Of a DNA stretch of 64,000 nt, positions 1 to 8,598 are shown piece by piece (within the stretch, counting starts at the first letter, position 1; every line of letters begins with the position of its first letter). The DNA lies in contig CABRZR010000005.1 of assembly GCA_902475535.1 (NCBI GenBank), forward strand, positions 62,001 to 126,000. Direction: 5' to 3'. The DNA is from QAMH01 sp900556425. GTDB lineage: Bacteria > Actinomycetota > Coriobacteriia > Coriobacteriales > QAMH01. A program made the position numbers and the translations under genes. The notes beneath the pieces were generated by a model. The model had not been told where the DNA came from and ran no database searches. It saw only the letters and a program-made list of their open reading frames with translations.

Positions 1-292
1 GGTTCTGGATGTCGGCGTTGAGGCCGAGCTGCTTGGCGATCTCCTTGATGAGGGCGATGTCATAGCCCTTGATCTCGCCGTTCTCCTGATACTCCATCGG
101 AGCATAATCAGGGCTCGTGGCAACCGTGAGGGTGCCAGGGGTGACGAGCTTGTACTCGTCGGAGGCAGCGGAGCTGGAGCTTGCGGAACTCGACTGCGAG
201 CCGCCGCCACATGCGCTCAGCGCAAGCATGCCCACAACGGCAACGCAAGCAACACCGAGCACGAGAACCTTAGAAAACTTTCCCTTAAACAT
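1..292 (-). CDS. Amino-acid ABC transporter solute-binding lipoprotein, partial (C-terminus outside window)
   Basis: Only the first 97 or so codons are present; the rest runs off the left edge. The start ATG at 292 is preceded by GGGAGAG. The N-terminus is a lipoprotein signal: a positively charged start, a hydrophobic stretch and the lipobox LSAC, followed by a Gly/Ser-rich linker. The mature part begins with the type 2 periplasmic-binding-protein pattern (LTVATSPDYAPMEY, then GYDIALIKEIAKQLGL), as in polar amino-acid binding proteins. It follows the ATPase gene of the upstream transporter after about 100 bases. It could be a second receptor for that transporter or the first gene of another one. 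The ligand cannot be told from the sequence. Confidence 0.85.
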   Translation of the reverse strand, partial: MFKGKFSKVLVLGVACVAVVGMLALSACGGGSQSSSASSSSAASDEYKLVTPGTLTVATSPDYAPMEYQENGEIKGYDIALIKEIAKQLGLNADIQN

Positions 293-391
293 CTCTCTCC
301 CTTACTACTCGAACCAGCAAAACAACGCTCATTTTCAAACCGTGCAACCGTACCATAGCGACTTGCCTCGCGGCAATTGCATACGCGCGTA

Positions 392-1159
392 TTAGTCGTA
401 AATCTTTCGCAGGAAGCTCTTCGTGCGCTCATGCTGCGGATGGTCAATGACTTGTTCGGGCGAGCCCTCCTCGACAATCACGCCCTTGTCCATGAAGATG
501 ACGCGATCCGAGACGTCGCGCGCGAAGGTCATCTCGTGCGTGACGATGACCATCGTCATGTGCTCTTCGGCAAGGTCGCGGATGATCTTGAGTACGTCCT
601 GTGTCAGCTCGGGGTCAAGCGCACTTGTGGGTTCGTCAAAGAACAGGATATCGGGCTTCGTGCATAACGCGCGGGCAATGGCGACACGTTGAAGCTGGCC
701 TCCCGAGAGCTCGTTTGGAACCATGTCCTCCTTGCCAGCCAAGCCAAACTTCTCGAGAAGCTCGACCGCCATGATGCGCGCCTGCTCCTTGTCGACCTTC
801 TGCACGCGCACGGGCGCGTCCATGACGTTTTGCAGCACCGTGCGATGCGGGAAGAGATTGAAGTTTTGGAACACGAGCCCGAACTTCGAACGTGCCTTCT
901 TGAGCGTGGCCTTGTCTGCGTAGACCGCTCGACCGTCGGGTCCGGGTTTGGCCACGACGATGTCCTCGTAGGCCAGGTAACCGCGCTCGAAGGTCTCGAG
1001 TAACGTCGCACAGCGAAGCAACGTCGACTTGCCACCACCGGACGATCCAATGATGCTCACGACCTCGCCCTGTGTGACCTCGAGGCTAATATCCTTGAGG
1101 ACCATCGTGTCGCCAAAGCTCTTCTCGACGTTCTTGAGGGAGAGAATCTCCTTGGACAT
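392..1159 (-). CDS. Polar amino-acid ABC transporter, ATP-binding subunit
   Basis: Cytoplasmic ATPase of a polar amino-acid importer (GlnQ/HisP type), about 255 residues. Walker A is GSSGGGKST at residues 38-46; the Q-loop region is LVFQNFNLFPH; the ABC signature is LSGGQLQRV; Walker B with D-loop is FFDEPTSALDP; the switch histidine is in VTHEM. I chose the internal ATG at 1159 (MSKEIL) because GGAGAGGAG precedes it; a start at 1186 would add nine residues. It follows the permease gene with a small gap and completes an SBP-permease-ATPase operon. Confidence 0.93.
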   Translation of the reverse strand: MSKEILSLKNVEKSFGDTMVLKDISLEVTQGEVVSIIGSSGGGKSTLLRCATLLETFERGYLAYEDIVVAKPGPDGRAVYADKATLKKARSKFGLVFQNFNLFPHRTVLQNVMDAPVRVQKVDKEQARIMAVELLEKFGLAGKEDMVPNELSGGQLQRVAIARALCTKPDILFFDEPTSALDPELTQDVLKIIRDLAEEHMTMVIVTHEMTFARDVSDRVIFMDKGVIVEEGSPEQVIDHPQHERTKSFLRKIYD

Positions 1160-1178
1160 GGGTGCTATCTCCTCTCCC

Positions 1179-1856
1179 CTAGTCATGGTAGTACGCGAGT
1201 TTCTTCTCGGCCTTGTTCAATATGAACTCGACGACGAGCGTGAAGAACCAGTAGATGACCGCGGCGATGACATAAGGAATCATGCTCACGAAGGACGCGG
1301 CAAGCGCCTTGGCTTCGGTAAACATCTCGGCGATGCCGAGCACGAAGGCAAGCGAGGTGTCCTTGACCAGCGTGATGATCTCGTTACCCATGGCCGGCAA
1401 GATACGCTTGATGACCTGGGGTAACACGATGTAGAAGAAAGTCTGGGCACGCGAGTACCCGAGCACTTCGGCCGCCTCGTAATGTCCCACGGGGATGGAC
1501 TGAATGCCGCTACGATAGATTTCGGCAAAGTAGGCCGCATAGTTAAGAATGAAGCCAATGGCACAGGCCCCGAACTTCCAGCCTGAACCCATGTTAATGC
1601 CAAAAAGGTAATACGGTCCGAACATGAGGGCCATGAGCTGGAGCATGAGGGGCGTTCCACGCATGAAGGAGATGTAGACGCGCGCCACGAGCGAGAGCGG
1701 CTTGAACTTGCTCATGCGCGCAAGGGCAATGACGATGCCAAGCGGCAGCGCTCCGACAAGTGTCACGACGAATATCTCGAGCGACAACACAAAGCCCGCA
1801 CCCAAATCGGGCAGTACCACCGACATCATCTGCATAAATGCAGGATCCACACGCAT
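1179..1856 (-). CDS. Polar amino-acid ABC transporter, permease subunit
   Basis: Inner-membrane permease of the His/Glu/Gln/Arg type, about 225 residues with five or so hydrophobic segments. FMRGTPLMLQL and the EAA cytoplasmic loop (GHYEAAEVLGYSRAQTFFYIVLPQ) are the family hallmarks and mark the ATPase docking site. The start is ATG at 1856, or the adjacent GTG at 1859; GACGAGG lies just upstream. It sits between the binding-protein gene and the ATPase gene. A GC-rich hairpin lies in the gap upstream. Only one permease gene is present, so a homodimeric channel is likely. Confidence 0.92.
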   Translation of the reverse strand: MRVDPAFMQMMSVVLPDLGAGFVLSLEIFVVTLVGALPLGIVIALARMSKFKPLSLVARVYISFMRGTPLMLQLMALMFGPYYLFGINMGSGWKFGACAIGFILNYAAYFAEIYRSGIQSIPVGHYEAAEVLGYSRAQTFFYIVLPQVIKRILPAMGNEIITLVKDTSLAFVLGIAEMFTEAKALAASFVSMIPYVIAAVIYWFFTLVVEFILNKAEKKLAYYHD

Positions 1857-1878
1857 CACCTCGTCTACAGCGTACGAC

Positions 1879-1903
1879 GGGGCGGCCTCAAGACGACCGC
1901 CCC
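1879..1903 (-). promoter_or_regulatory. GC-rich hairpin between binding-protein and permease genes
   Basis: A 7-bp perfect stem (GGGGCGG / CCGCCCC) with an 11-nt loop lies in the 69-base gap between the lipoprotein stop and the permease start. No U-tract follows. In SBP-first transporter operons such hairpins often protect the upstream mRNA or reduce read-through, so that the binding protein is made in excess. That role is inferred here. Confidence 0.4.
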
Positions 1904-1928
1904 GCAGGTTTCAGGATATGAAGCGAGC

Positions 1929-2774
1929 TTACTTGCCCAGGCACCAGTTCTCGTAGCTGATACCGTCAGCAGAGTACTTCTCGCAAATCTCCTTGACCGT
2001 ACCGTCGGCGTCCATCTCCTTGAGCGTCGCGGTAACCTGGTCGGCGAGGCCGTCGTTGCCCTTCTTGAAGGCAACGGCATAATGCTCGCTGGAGAGCTGC
2101 TCGTCGAGCATCTTAAACACGCCCGGCTTGGCGGCCATCTGATACTGTGCGATGGACAGATCGCAGGCAACGGCATCGACCATACCGCTCTCAAGCTGCA
2201 TGAAGGCGTTATTGTAATCGCCGATCGTCTCCACCTTGCCACCAGCGAAGGTATCCTGCAGGCTCTTCTCGTCACCATCGAGTACCTCGAGAGCAGCAGA
2301 ATCGACCTGCGTCATGACGGTCTTGCCGGCAAGATCGGCCAGCGAGTTGATACCACTGTCAGCCTTAACGACGATGACCTGGCCATTGATCATGTACATG
2401 TCGGTGAAGGAGTAATCGTTCTCACGGCCTTCGTAGGTGAAGCCGTTCCAGATGCAGGTAATGTTGCCCTGGTTGATGAGCGCGTCCTTGGCATCCCAGT
2501 CAATCGGCTCGGCCTGGAAGGTCCAGCCGTTACGATCGCAAACCTCCTTGGCAAGATCGAGATCGAGACCGGTGAACTCGCCCGTCGTGGTGTCCTTGAA
2601 GCCGTACGGCGGATAGCTCTGATCGAAACCGACAATAAAGACGTTGTCCTCAGGTGCGTTATTTCCAGCCGCGCTGCTCGAAGATGCAGCACTCCCACCA
2701 CATGCCGTCAGGGCAAGGGCGCCAAAACAGAGCATGCAGCATGCAAGCGCAATCGATACGAGTTTCTTCTTCAT
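1929..2774 (-). CDS. Polar amino-acid ABC transporter, solute-binding lipoprotein
   Basis: Extracellular receptor of the importer, 281 residues. The lipoprotein signal is MKKKLVSIALACCMLCFGAL with lipobox LTAC, then a short Gly/Ser/Ala linker. The mature protein has the PBP2 pattern: FIVGFDQSYPPYGF near the N-terminus, LDLDLAKEVC, and GREN plus YSFTDMYM around the ligand site. The ligand is probably a polar amino acid; which one cannot be said. First gene of the transporter operon. ATG 2774 has GGGAGAGAAAG upstream. A TACAAT hexamer at 2823-2828 (minus strand) is a possible -10 with a weak -35. Confidence 0.92.
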   Translation of the reverse strand: MKKKLVSIALACCMLCFGALALTACGGSAASSSSAAGNNAPEDNVFIVGFDQSYPPYGFKDTTTGEFTGLDLDLAKEVCDRNGWTFQAEPIDWDAKDALINQGNITCIWNGFTYEGRENDYSFTDMYMINGQVIVVKADSGINSLADLAGKTVMTQVDSAALEVLDGDEKSLQDTFAGGKVETIGDYNNAFMQLESGMVDAVACDLSIAQYQMAAKPGVFKMLDEQLSSEHYAVAFKKGNDGLADQVTATLKEMDADGTVKEICEKYSADGISYENWCLGK

Positions 2775-2991
2775 CTTTCTCTCCCTACATCACTCTAGCG
2801 TAGTAAAGTTTCGTACCGTGGCATTGTAGCCTAAAAGGGATGCACGTACACCACGAATTCGCAGGGACTCGTAAATCGCAGCAAACGGCACACTGCGCCA
2901 GGGAGAAGACAGGTTCCTTGTGACGTTTATACGGGGCTAGTCGCTCACGGAAACGTGGGTGACGGAAATAGCCGATTGTGGCGAATGCGTC

Positions 2992-3744
2992 TCATCCCAT
3001 CAGAAGCGTCTTGAGAAAGGCGATGCTCTTGAGCTCGAATCCCGCATGCTCGCAGACCCACATGTGGGCAAGATCGAGCAATTCGATTTCGGGATAGGAT
3101 TCGATATCGGCAATCTGGGCGAAGGTCGAGAACAGCAACGCCTCGATCCAAGCCGCAGCCCGCGAGTCGATGGTCGTGCAGATCCCGAGTCGCCCAAGGC
3201 AGTCATCGCAGAGCGCGCCACCATAACTCACGTCGAAGGCTTTCACCTGCTCGATGGGTGTGCCACAGAGTGCGCATTCGCGCGTTGCAGGTGCAAATCC
3301 CTGCATGGCCATCGCCTTGAAGAGAAAGGCCGCTGCTATGAATGCCGCCTTACGTGCTGGTAGCTCAGCTATGGTGCGCATCGACGCCGCGCTCATCTCG
3401 TACATGCGCTCGCCCAGGACAACGCCCTCGCGTCCGAGCTTCTCGAGGAACTCCGTCTCGACGCTTGCGGCTGCCGTGCGCTCAAGCTCCTCGCGTATCG
3501 ACGCGTTTGTGGCAATCGTCTTGACCTCGCGCACGACATCGAGGGACTTCCCCTCATGCAAGAGCAAATCTGCCTCGGCAAACAACTCGAGGCGCGCCCC
3601 AATGCGGTTGCCGGGTTTGCGCAACCCCTTGGCAACGGCTCGTATCTGACGTCCGTCCCCGCCGAGCATGGTGACGATGACGTCGGTCTCGCCGAGCTTC
3701 GTGTGCTTGAGGACGATGCAGCGCTCGTTATAGGCCTTCGCCAT
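2992..3744 (-). CDS. recO: DNA repair and recombination protein RecO
   Basis: RecO loads RecA on SSB-covered single-stranded DNA with RecR in the RecFOR pathway. The 250-residue protein has the N-terminal OB-fold signature (ERCIVLKHTKLGETD) and a helical middle part. A C-terminal zinc site is formed by Cys157, Cys160, Cys179 and Cys182, within CALCG and CDDC. ATG 3744 is preferred over the upstream TTG because AGGA is better spaced from it. It overlaps the end of era by 17 bases, so the two are probably translated together. Confidence 0.93.
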   Translation of the reverse strand: MAKAYNERCIVLKHTKLGETDVIVTMLGGDGRQIRAVAKGLRKPGNRIGARLELFAEADLLLHEGKSLDVVREVKTIATNASIREELERTAAASVETEFLEKLGREGVVLGERMYEMSAASMRTIAELPARKAAFIAAAFLFKAMAMQGFAPATRECALCGTPIEQVKAFDVSYGGALCDDCLGRLGICTTIDSRAAAWIEALLFSTFAQIADIESYPEIELLDLAHMWVCEHAGFELKSIAFLKTLLMG

Positions 3745-4693
3745 AGCCAAATTTCCTGACCTGCGCGGCGTTCTGACGCCAGTCCTTCTTGACCTTCACC
3801 GTGAGGTCGAGATGCACCTGGCAGCCAAAGATGCGCTCGAGGTCCTCGCGCGCCTGCATGCCGATTTGCTTGATCTTACTGCCCTTGGCGCCGATGATGA
3901 TGCCCTTCTGACTATCGCGCTCGACGTATATGACCGCCCAGATGCGCATGAGACGCCGGTCCTCGACGCGCTCGATGTCCTCGACGACGACACCGACCGA
4001 ATGGGGAACCTCGTCGAAGGTCGAACGCAGGATCTTCTCGCGAATGAACTCGGCGATGAGTACCTCGTCGGAAAGGTCGACACCCGTATCCTTGGGAAAC
4101 CAGCGCGGGCCCGTGGGAAGCAGATCGTAGACGGCGTCGATGAAGTCATCGAGACCACGGTTGTGCTTGGCGGAAACGACGACCTCGGCGTCAAAGTCGC
4201 ACAGGCCACGTGCCTGCTCAAGGCGCTCGGCGATGACGGGCTTCTTGACGAGGTCGGCCTTGGAGATGACAAGGATCTTGTGGCACGAAAGCTCGTTTAT
4301 GTGGCTGGCAATCCACTCATCCCCCGTGCCAACAGGCTGCGATGCATCGATGAGAAACGCCACGACATCGACATCCGCCAGCGCCTGCAGGGCCGACTCG
4401 TTGAGCTCGGCACCCAAAGCATCCTTAGGCTTGTGGATGCCCGGCGTGTCGACGATGATCATCTGCATGTCATCGGTATCGTATACTGCGCGGAAGCGAT
4501 GGCGCGTGGTCTGGGGCGTACGCGATGTGATGGCGAGTTTGGTGCCCATGATATGGTTGAGCAACGTTGACTTGCCCGCATTGGGCCGACCGACGAGCGT
4601 CACGAAGCCGCTGCGGAATGTCTCGGGATCGACTGCCGCATATGCATCATCGGCAATGCCGGCAGCTTTGAGCATCTCATCCAGATCGGACAT
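3728..4693 (-). CDS. era: GTPase Era (16S rRNA processing and 30S assembly)
   Basis: Era binds the 3' end of 16S rRNA during small-subunit maturation. The 321-residue protein has a roughly 27-residue N-terminal extension before the G domain: G1 GRPNAGKST at 35-43, the switch region around TPQTTRH, G3 DTPG at 82-85, and a G4 position reading SKAD instead of the usual NKxD. The C-terminal KH domain is visible as IIGAKGSKIKQIG. ATG 4693 has AAGGAG. Neighbours recO and dgkA-ybeY-phoH form a commonly conserved cluster. Confidence 0.96.
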   Translation of the reverse strand: MSDLDEMLKAAGIADDAYAAVDPETFRSGFVTLVGRPNAGKSTLLNHIMGTKLAITSRTPQTTRHRFRAVYDTDDMQMIIVDTPGIHKPKDALGAELNESALQALADVDVVAFLIDASQPVGTGDEWIASHINELSCHKILVISKADLVKKPVIAERLEQARGLCDFDAEVVVSAKHNRGLDDFIDAVYDLLPTGPRWFPKDTGVDLSDEVLIAEFIREKILRSTFDEVPHSVGVVVEDIERVEDRRLMRIWAVIYVERDSQKGIIIGAKGSKIKQIGMQAREDLERIFGCQVHLDLTVKVKKDWRQNAAQVRKFGYGEGL

Positions 4694-4705
4694 GGTCTCT
4701 CCTTA

Positions 4706-5071
4706 TTACGCGATGAATTTCATGAGCGCCGGGATGAAGACGATGAGACCGACGACAATCGAGGTAATCGCGAGTACGAGCACGGCACCTGCGGCTGCAT
4801 CCTTGGCTATCTCGATAAGGCGATCATAATCGGGGCTCACTTTGTCGCACAACGCTTCTATTGCCGTGTTGAGCACCTCAGCGGACACGACCATCCCAAT
4901 GCAAACGATGACGGCACACCAGCCCCAAAGTTCGACCTGCAAGACCCAGCAGGCGATGAGTGCCATGACCGCGAAGACGAGATGCACCTTCATGTGAACT
5001 TCGCTCATGAAGGCCCTGCCAATGCCCACGAACGCAACGGCGAAGCTCTTGACTTGCGACTGGTTCTTCAT
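4706..5071 (-). CDS. dgkA: Diacylglycerol kinase / undecaprenol kinase, DagK family
   Basis: Small integral-membrane lipid kinase, 121 residues, with three hydrophobic segments. The family signature is seen as EVLNTAIEALCDKV followed by IAKDAAAGAVL, which contains the catalytic Glu and the metal and ATP-binding residues. In Gram-positive-type organisms this family mainly phosphorylates undecaprenol, feeding lipid carrier for cell-wall synthesis; substrate choice is inferred. Its ATG overlaps the ybeY stop (TGATG). ybeY and era on either side match the common order in other bacteria. Confidence 0.9.
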   Translation of the reverse strand: MKNQSQVKSFAVAFVGIGRAFMSEVHMKVHLVFAVMALIACWVLQVELWGWCAVIVCIGMVVSAEVLNTAIEALCDKVSPDYDRLIEIAKDAAAGAVLVLAITSIVVGLIVFIPALMKFIA

Positions 5072-5526
5072 CAGCGTATTCCCGTCAGACCATAGGCATC
5101 GAGGATCTCCTTCTCGAGCGCCTCCATCTCGAGTGCCTCGGTTTCCTCGATGTGATCATAACCGAGCAGATGCAGCAGCGAGTGCACAAGCATGAGCGAC
5201 GCCTCTTGCTCGAGGCTCGTGCCAAATTGGGCACGTTGTCCATCAACGACATCCAGGGCAATGACCACATCGCCAATCTCGATGGGGGTGTCCGGCTCGT
5301 ATGTATCCCACGGGTCATCACACTCGAAGGAAAGGACATCGGTGGGCTTATCAATACCCCGGTACGTGCGATTGAGCTCGTGAATCTCATCCGCATCGAC
5401 CAAGCTAATCGAAACCTCGCAGGCATCGGGAGCATCCATGTACTCGAGCGCGAAGCGCGCGAGTTTCTCGATGGATACGTCATCCCAGGTTAGCGCACCA
5501 CCACGGCTGTCGATGGTCACGAGCAT
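5071..5526 (-). CDS. ybeY: Endoribonuclease YbeY (rRNA maturation factor)
   Basis: Metal-dependent RNase involved in 16S rRNA 3' processing and ribosome quality control, 151 residues. The zinc-binding H-x3-H-x5-H motif is present as HSLLHLLGYDH, and the substrate-pocket region reads YRGIDKPTDVLSF. The start at 5526 (MLVTID) is chosen because it has AAGG just upstream and avoids a 30-residue out-of-family extension into phoH. The phoH stop ends two bases before this start, so the genes are probably coupled. Confidence 0.94.
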   Translation of the reverse strand: MLVTIDSRGGALTWDDVSIEKLARFALEYMDAPDACEVSISLVDADEIHELNRTYRGIDKPTDVLSFECDDPWDTYEPDTPIEIGDVVIALDVVDGQRAQFGTSLEQEASLMLVHSLLHLLGYDHIEETEALEMEALEKEILDAYGLTGIR

Positions 5527-5527
5527 G

Positions 5528-6505
5528 CTACCTTGACCTCTCGGAATCGTTACGCGCGCCACGAGCCGCTTCGTCATACGCGCGCACGATACGCGCAACG
5601 AGGCTATGGCGCACGACATCTGCGCCGGTCAAGTCGATGAAGGAAATCTCATCGATATCACCGAGGATATCGCGCACGCCGTGCAGGCCCGAAGTGCCGC
5701 CTGGCAAGTCGACCTGCGTGATATCCCCCGTGACAACCATCTTGGAACCGAAACCCAGACGGGTGAGGAACATCTTGAGCTGCTCGGGCGTGGTGTTCTG
5801 TGCCTCGTCGAGAATGAGAAAGGCGTCATTGAAGGTGCGTCCGCGCATGAAGGCAAGGGGGGCGATCTCGATGACGCCCTGGGAAATGAGCTGGTTGCCC
5901 TTCTCTATGTCGGTCAGATCGAAGAGCGCGTCATAGAGGGGACGTACATAGGGATCGACCTTCTCGTCGAGCGTACCCGGCAAGAAACCGAGGTTCTCGC
6001 CCGCCTCGACGACGGGACGCGTAAGGATGATGCGACCGATCTCCTTGCGCTTGAGTGCAGCGATGGCCATTGCCATGGCAAGGTAGGTCTTACCCGTGCC
6101 AGCCGGGCCGATGGCAAAGGTGACGGTACTGTCGCGTATGGCATCGCAGTAGCGCTTCTGGCCACTCGTCTTGGGGCGAATCGCGCGTCCGCGGTAGGTA
6201 AGCAGTATGTCCTCACGCAGGGAGCTCGGGGAGTAATCGGAATTGCGCAGCACCTCGACGGCGCGACGAATGTCCTCAACCGTCGGCGCCTTGTCAGCCT
6301 GGACCATGTCAAATAGGTCGGAGACAAGCGCCGAGATGAGCGGCACCTCGAGGGCGTCACCCGTCATGACGATACTATCAGAGCGCAACGCGATGGTCGC
6401 ATCGAAGAGGTCTTCGATGGCGCGCAGATTGGCATCCTGGGGGCCACAGAAGAGGGCAAGGTCAATGCCGTCGGGCAGGGGAAGCGTAACTTGGCTCGAA
6501 TGCAT
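5528..6505 (-). CDS. PhoH-like P-loop ATPase
   Basis: PhoH/YbeZ family ATPase (325 residues), usually found beside ybeY and thought to act in RNA metabolism; its precise role is unsettled. Walker A is GPAGTGKT in the middle of the protein, with KTYLAMAMAI after it; LTRPVVEAGE is a strong family motif; Walker B is FLILDEAQNT; then KMVVTGDITQVDLP. An N-terminal region of about 125 residues precedes the ATPase domain, as in full-length homologues. ATG 6505 follows GAGGGGAG and its A overlaps the thiI stop. Confidence 0.93.
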   Translation of the reverse strand: MHSSQVTLPLPDGIDLALFCGPQDANLRAIEDLFDATIALRSDSIVMTGDALEVPLISALVSDLFDMVQADKAPTVEDIRRAVEVLRNSDYSPSSLREDILLTYRGRAIRPKTSGQKRYCDAIRDSTVTFAIGPAGTGKTYLAMAMAIAALKRKEIGRIILTRPVVEAGENLGFLPGTLDEKVDPYVRPLYDALFDLTDIEKGNQLISQGVIEIAPLAFMRGRTFNDAFLILDEAQNTTPEQLKMFLTRLGFGSKMVVTGDITQVDLPGGTSGLHGVRDILGDIDEISFIDLTGADVVRHSLVARIVRAYDEAARGARNDSERSR

Positions 6506-7719
6506 CAGCCACTCCCCTCTCGTCGCATCTTACGCGGCGCTTTGTACGATGGGCAGGGATAGTCGCGATACTCGAGATTATCGAGAATCTCGTCAACCCA
6601 TGCGTCTATCGGCACGAGGGCCTCGGCCGCCTCGCAATCCTTGATGCGCGCATGCGTCTCGGGCGAACGGGGCATGAACAGCGTGCAGCAGTCATCGGCC
6701 GGGCGTGAGGAGATCTCAAAGGTGCCAAGCTGTTTGGCAACGTCGATGATCTCGAGTTTGTCGCTGCCGATGAGCGGGCGCAGTATCGGAATGTCGACGA
6801 CGGCGTTGACGGCGGCTATGTTCTCGAGAGTCTGGCTTGCAACCTGACCAAGCGACTCGCCAGTCACGAGCGCCTTCGCGTTCTCGATGCGCGCGATGCC
6901 TTGCGCGACGCGGAACATGAGGCGCCGGTAGAGTACGATGCGCAAGTTGGGCGGGCACTCGCTTGCGATAGCCTTCTGGTAGTTGCCGAAGGGAATCGTG
7001 TAGATGCGGCCGATACCACCTGCCGGCGCAAGCGCATGCGCAAGGTCATCGACGATGTACTCGCTCGCGTCATCGGTCACGGGGGCACCCGAGAAGTGGA
7101 CGCCCACGACGACGGCGCCACGCTTCATGAGCTTCCAGGTGGCAACGGGACTATCGATGCCACCGGACATGAGACTCACGACCTTGCCGGCCGTTCCCAC
7201 GGGCAAGCCGCCGATGCCACGATCGCTCCGCGAGAAGACATAGGCGCTGCCCTGGATGATCTCGACGTGAACCTTGACGTCCGGGTCCTTCATCTTGACC
7301 TTCTTGTCGGGGGCAAAAGCGCACAGATGCGCCCCAACGAGCTGGTTGAGCTGCATGGAGTCGATGGGATAATCGGTGTTTGAGCGGCGCGCGACGACCT
7401 TGAAAGACTCGAACTCACCGCAATCCATCATCGCGAGCTCGGCGCAAAGGTTATATTCCTCGGGGTCGCGTGCGCAGCGCCAGCCACGTGACACACGTGC
7501 GACGCCAGGAACCTGCAGCAGAATCCGTGCAGCCGGTTCGAGGTCTTCCGCATTTTCGAACACGACGAGAAGATGCCCGGAGATACGGCATATCTCCTTG
7601 GTGTCAAAAGCAACGAGCGCCGCCTCCATGTTGCTGAGGAGACGGTGCTCGAAAGAGGCACGATTGCGACCCTTGAGGCCGACCTCGTGATAATGAACGA
7701 GGCAGATACGCTCGAACAA
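6505..7719 (-). CDS. thiI: tRNA 4-thiouridine synthetase ThiI (no rhodanese domain)
   Basis: Makes 4-thiouridine at tRNA position 8 and may supply sulfur for thiazole synthesis. The order is an N-terminal ferredoxin-like region, a THUMP domain (about 60-165) and an AANH ATP-pyrophosphatase domain with PP-loop SGGIDSPVA near 185-193. The protein stops at 404 residues, so the C-terminal rhodanese domain of the E. coli type is absent; the CCTLFMP motif keeps the conserved cysteine. The start is TTG at 7719 after AGGAGGAGCGC. A cysteine desulfurase gene at 24311 could be the sulfur donor (inference). Confidence 0.94.
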   Translation of the reverse strand: MFERICLVHYHEVGLKGRNRASFEHRLLSNMEAALVAFDTKEICRISGHLLVVFENAEDLEPAARILLQVPGVARVSRGWRCARDPEEYNLCAELAMMDCGEFESFKVVARRSNTDYPIDSMQLNQLVGAHLCAFAPDKKVKMKDPDVKVHVEIIQGSAYVFSRSDRGIGGLPVGTAGKVVSLMSGGIDSPVATWKLMKRGAVVVGVHFSGAPVTDDASEYIVDDLAHALAPAGGIGRIYTIPFGNYQKAIASECPPNLRIVLYRRLMFRVAQGIARIENAKALVTGESLGQVASQTLENIAAVNAVVDIPILRPLIGSDKLEIIDVAKQLGTFEISSRPADDCCTLFMPRSPETHARIKDCEAAEALVPIDAWVDEILDNLEYRDYPCPSYKAPRKMRREGSG

Positions 7720-7728
7720 GCGCTCCTC

Positions 7729-7989
7729 CTAGCTCTTGTCGTTCATGAAAGCCGTTTTGTCGTAGGAGACCTCGCCACGGGCAATCTCCTCCATGGCAAG
7801 AGACAACGGCTTACGACCCGCGAACTCGGCGATTTCGCTGACAGACTGCAGGGCGACGGCGCGATCGCGCTGGCCACGCATCATGTCGTTGATATCACGC
7901 GCACGCTTGGAGGCGATAGCGCAAAGCAGATACTTGTCTTCGTGGGTCTTATCGAGAAGGGTGTCAATGCGTGGTTCGACGATAGACAT
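7729..7989 (-). CDS. rpoZ: RNA polymerase omega subunit
   Basis: Small core-polymerase subunit that helps beta-prime fold, 86 residues from ATG 7989 (MSIVEPRIDTLL). Family features are the N-terminal IDTLLDKTHEDKYLLCAIASKRARDIND and the GRKPLSLAMEEIARGEV stretch. A TTG six codons upstream would give a longer reading, but GAGGAG is correctly placed for the ATG. It follows gmk, a conserved gmk-rpoZ order, and ends just before thiI. Confidence 0.9.
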   Translation of the reverse strand: MSIVEPRIDTLLDKTHEDKYLLCAIASKRARDINDMMRGQRDRAVALQSVSEIAEFAGRKPLSLAMEEIARGEVSYDKTAFMNDKS

Positions 7990-8032
7990 ATGCGGTAAGC
8001 TCCTCAAATGAACGAGTTGTTTTTGAATCGAC

Positions 8033-8584
8033 CTAGCATTCTAACACGCGCGCAAGCTCTTTGGTAGCCCCCTGTACGTCATCGTTAACGATGACGTAAT
8101 CGTACCTCTCCGCAGCCTCCATCTCGCCAGCCGCATTGGCAAGACGCTGGGCGATGACCTCCTCGGATTCGGTCCCGCGGCCACGTAGCCTGCGCTCGAG
8201 TTCCTCGATTGACGGAGGGGTGATGAATATGAGCTTGGCCTGCGGGATCTTATCGAGCACCTGGAAGGCGCCTTGGACGTCAATCTCGAGCAGGACGGTA
8301 TCCCCCTTCGCAAGATGCTCCTCGATGGGAGCAAGGGGCGTGCCGTAATAGTTGGAATGCACCTTGGCCCACTCGATGAAGCCGTCCTCTTCGATGGTGT
8401 TCTCGAACTCCTCGATGGTGAGAAAATGATAATGCACGCCGTCAATCTCGCCCTCGCGGGGCTGACGCGTCGTGGCGGATACCGACAGCGCGATGTGAGG
8501 GCACTCTTTCAGCAGCGCGGAGACGAGTGTCCCCTTGCCCGCTCCCGAAGGGCCCGATATGACGTAGAGCGTTCCTTGACCCAT
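8033..8584 (-). CDS. gmk: Guanylate kinase
   Basis: Converts GMP to GDP with ATP in purine nucleotide metabolism; cytoplasmic, 183 residues. The P-loop is GPSGAGKGT at residues 10-18. The GMP-binding segment is visible as SVSATTRQPREGE, YHFLTIEEFE and FIEWAKVHSNYYGTP, and the lid region as RLRGRGTESEEVI. The start is ATG 8584 with AGAGG upstream; the 81 residues of open frame before it come from reading across pyrF and are not family-like. pyrF lies 15 bases upstream. Confidence 0.95.
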   Translation of the reverse strand: MGQGTLYVISGPSGAGKGTLVSALLKECPHIALSVSATTRQPREGEIDGVHYHFLTIEEFENTIEEDGFIEWAKVHSNYYGTPLAPIEEHLAKGDTVLLEIDVQGAFQVLDKIPQAKLIFITPPSIEELERRLRGRGTESEEVIAQRLANAAGEMEAAERYDYVIVNDDVQGATKELARVLEC

Positions 8585-8598
8585 GGATACACCAGCCT

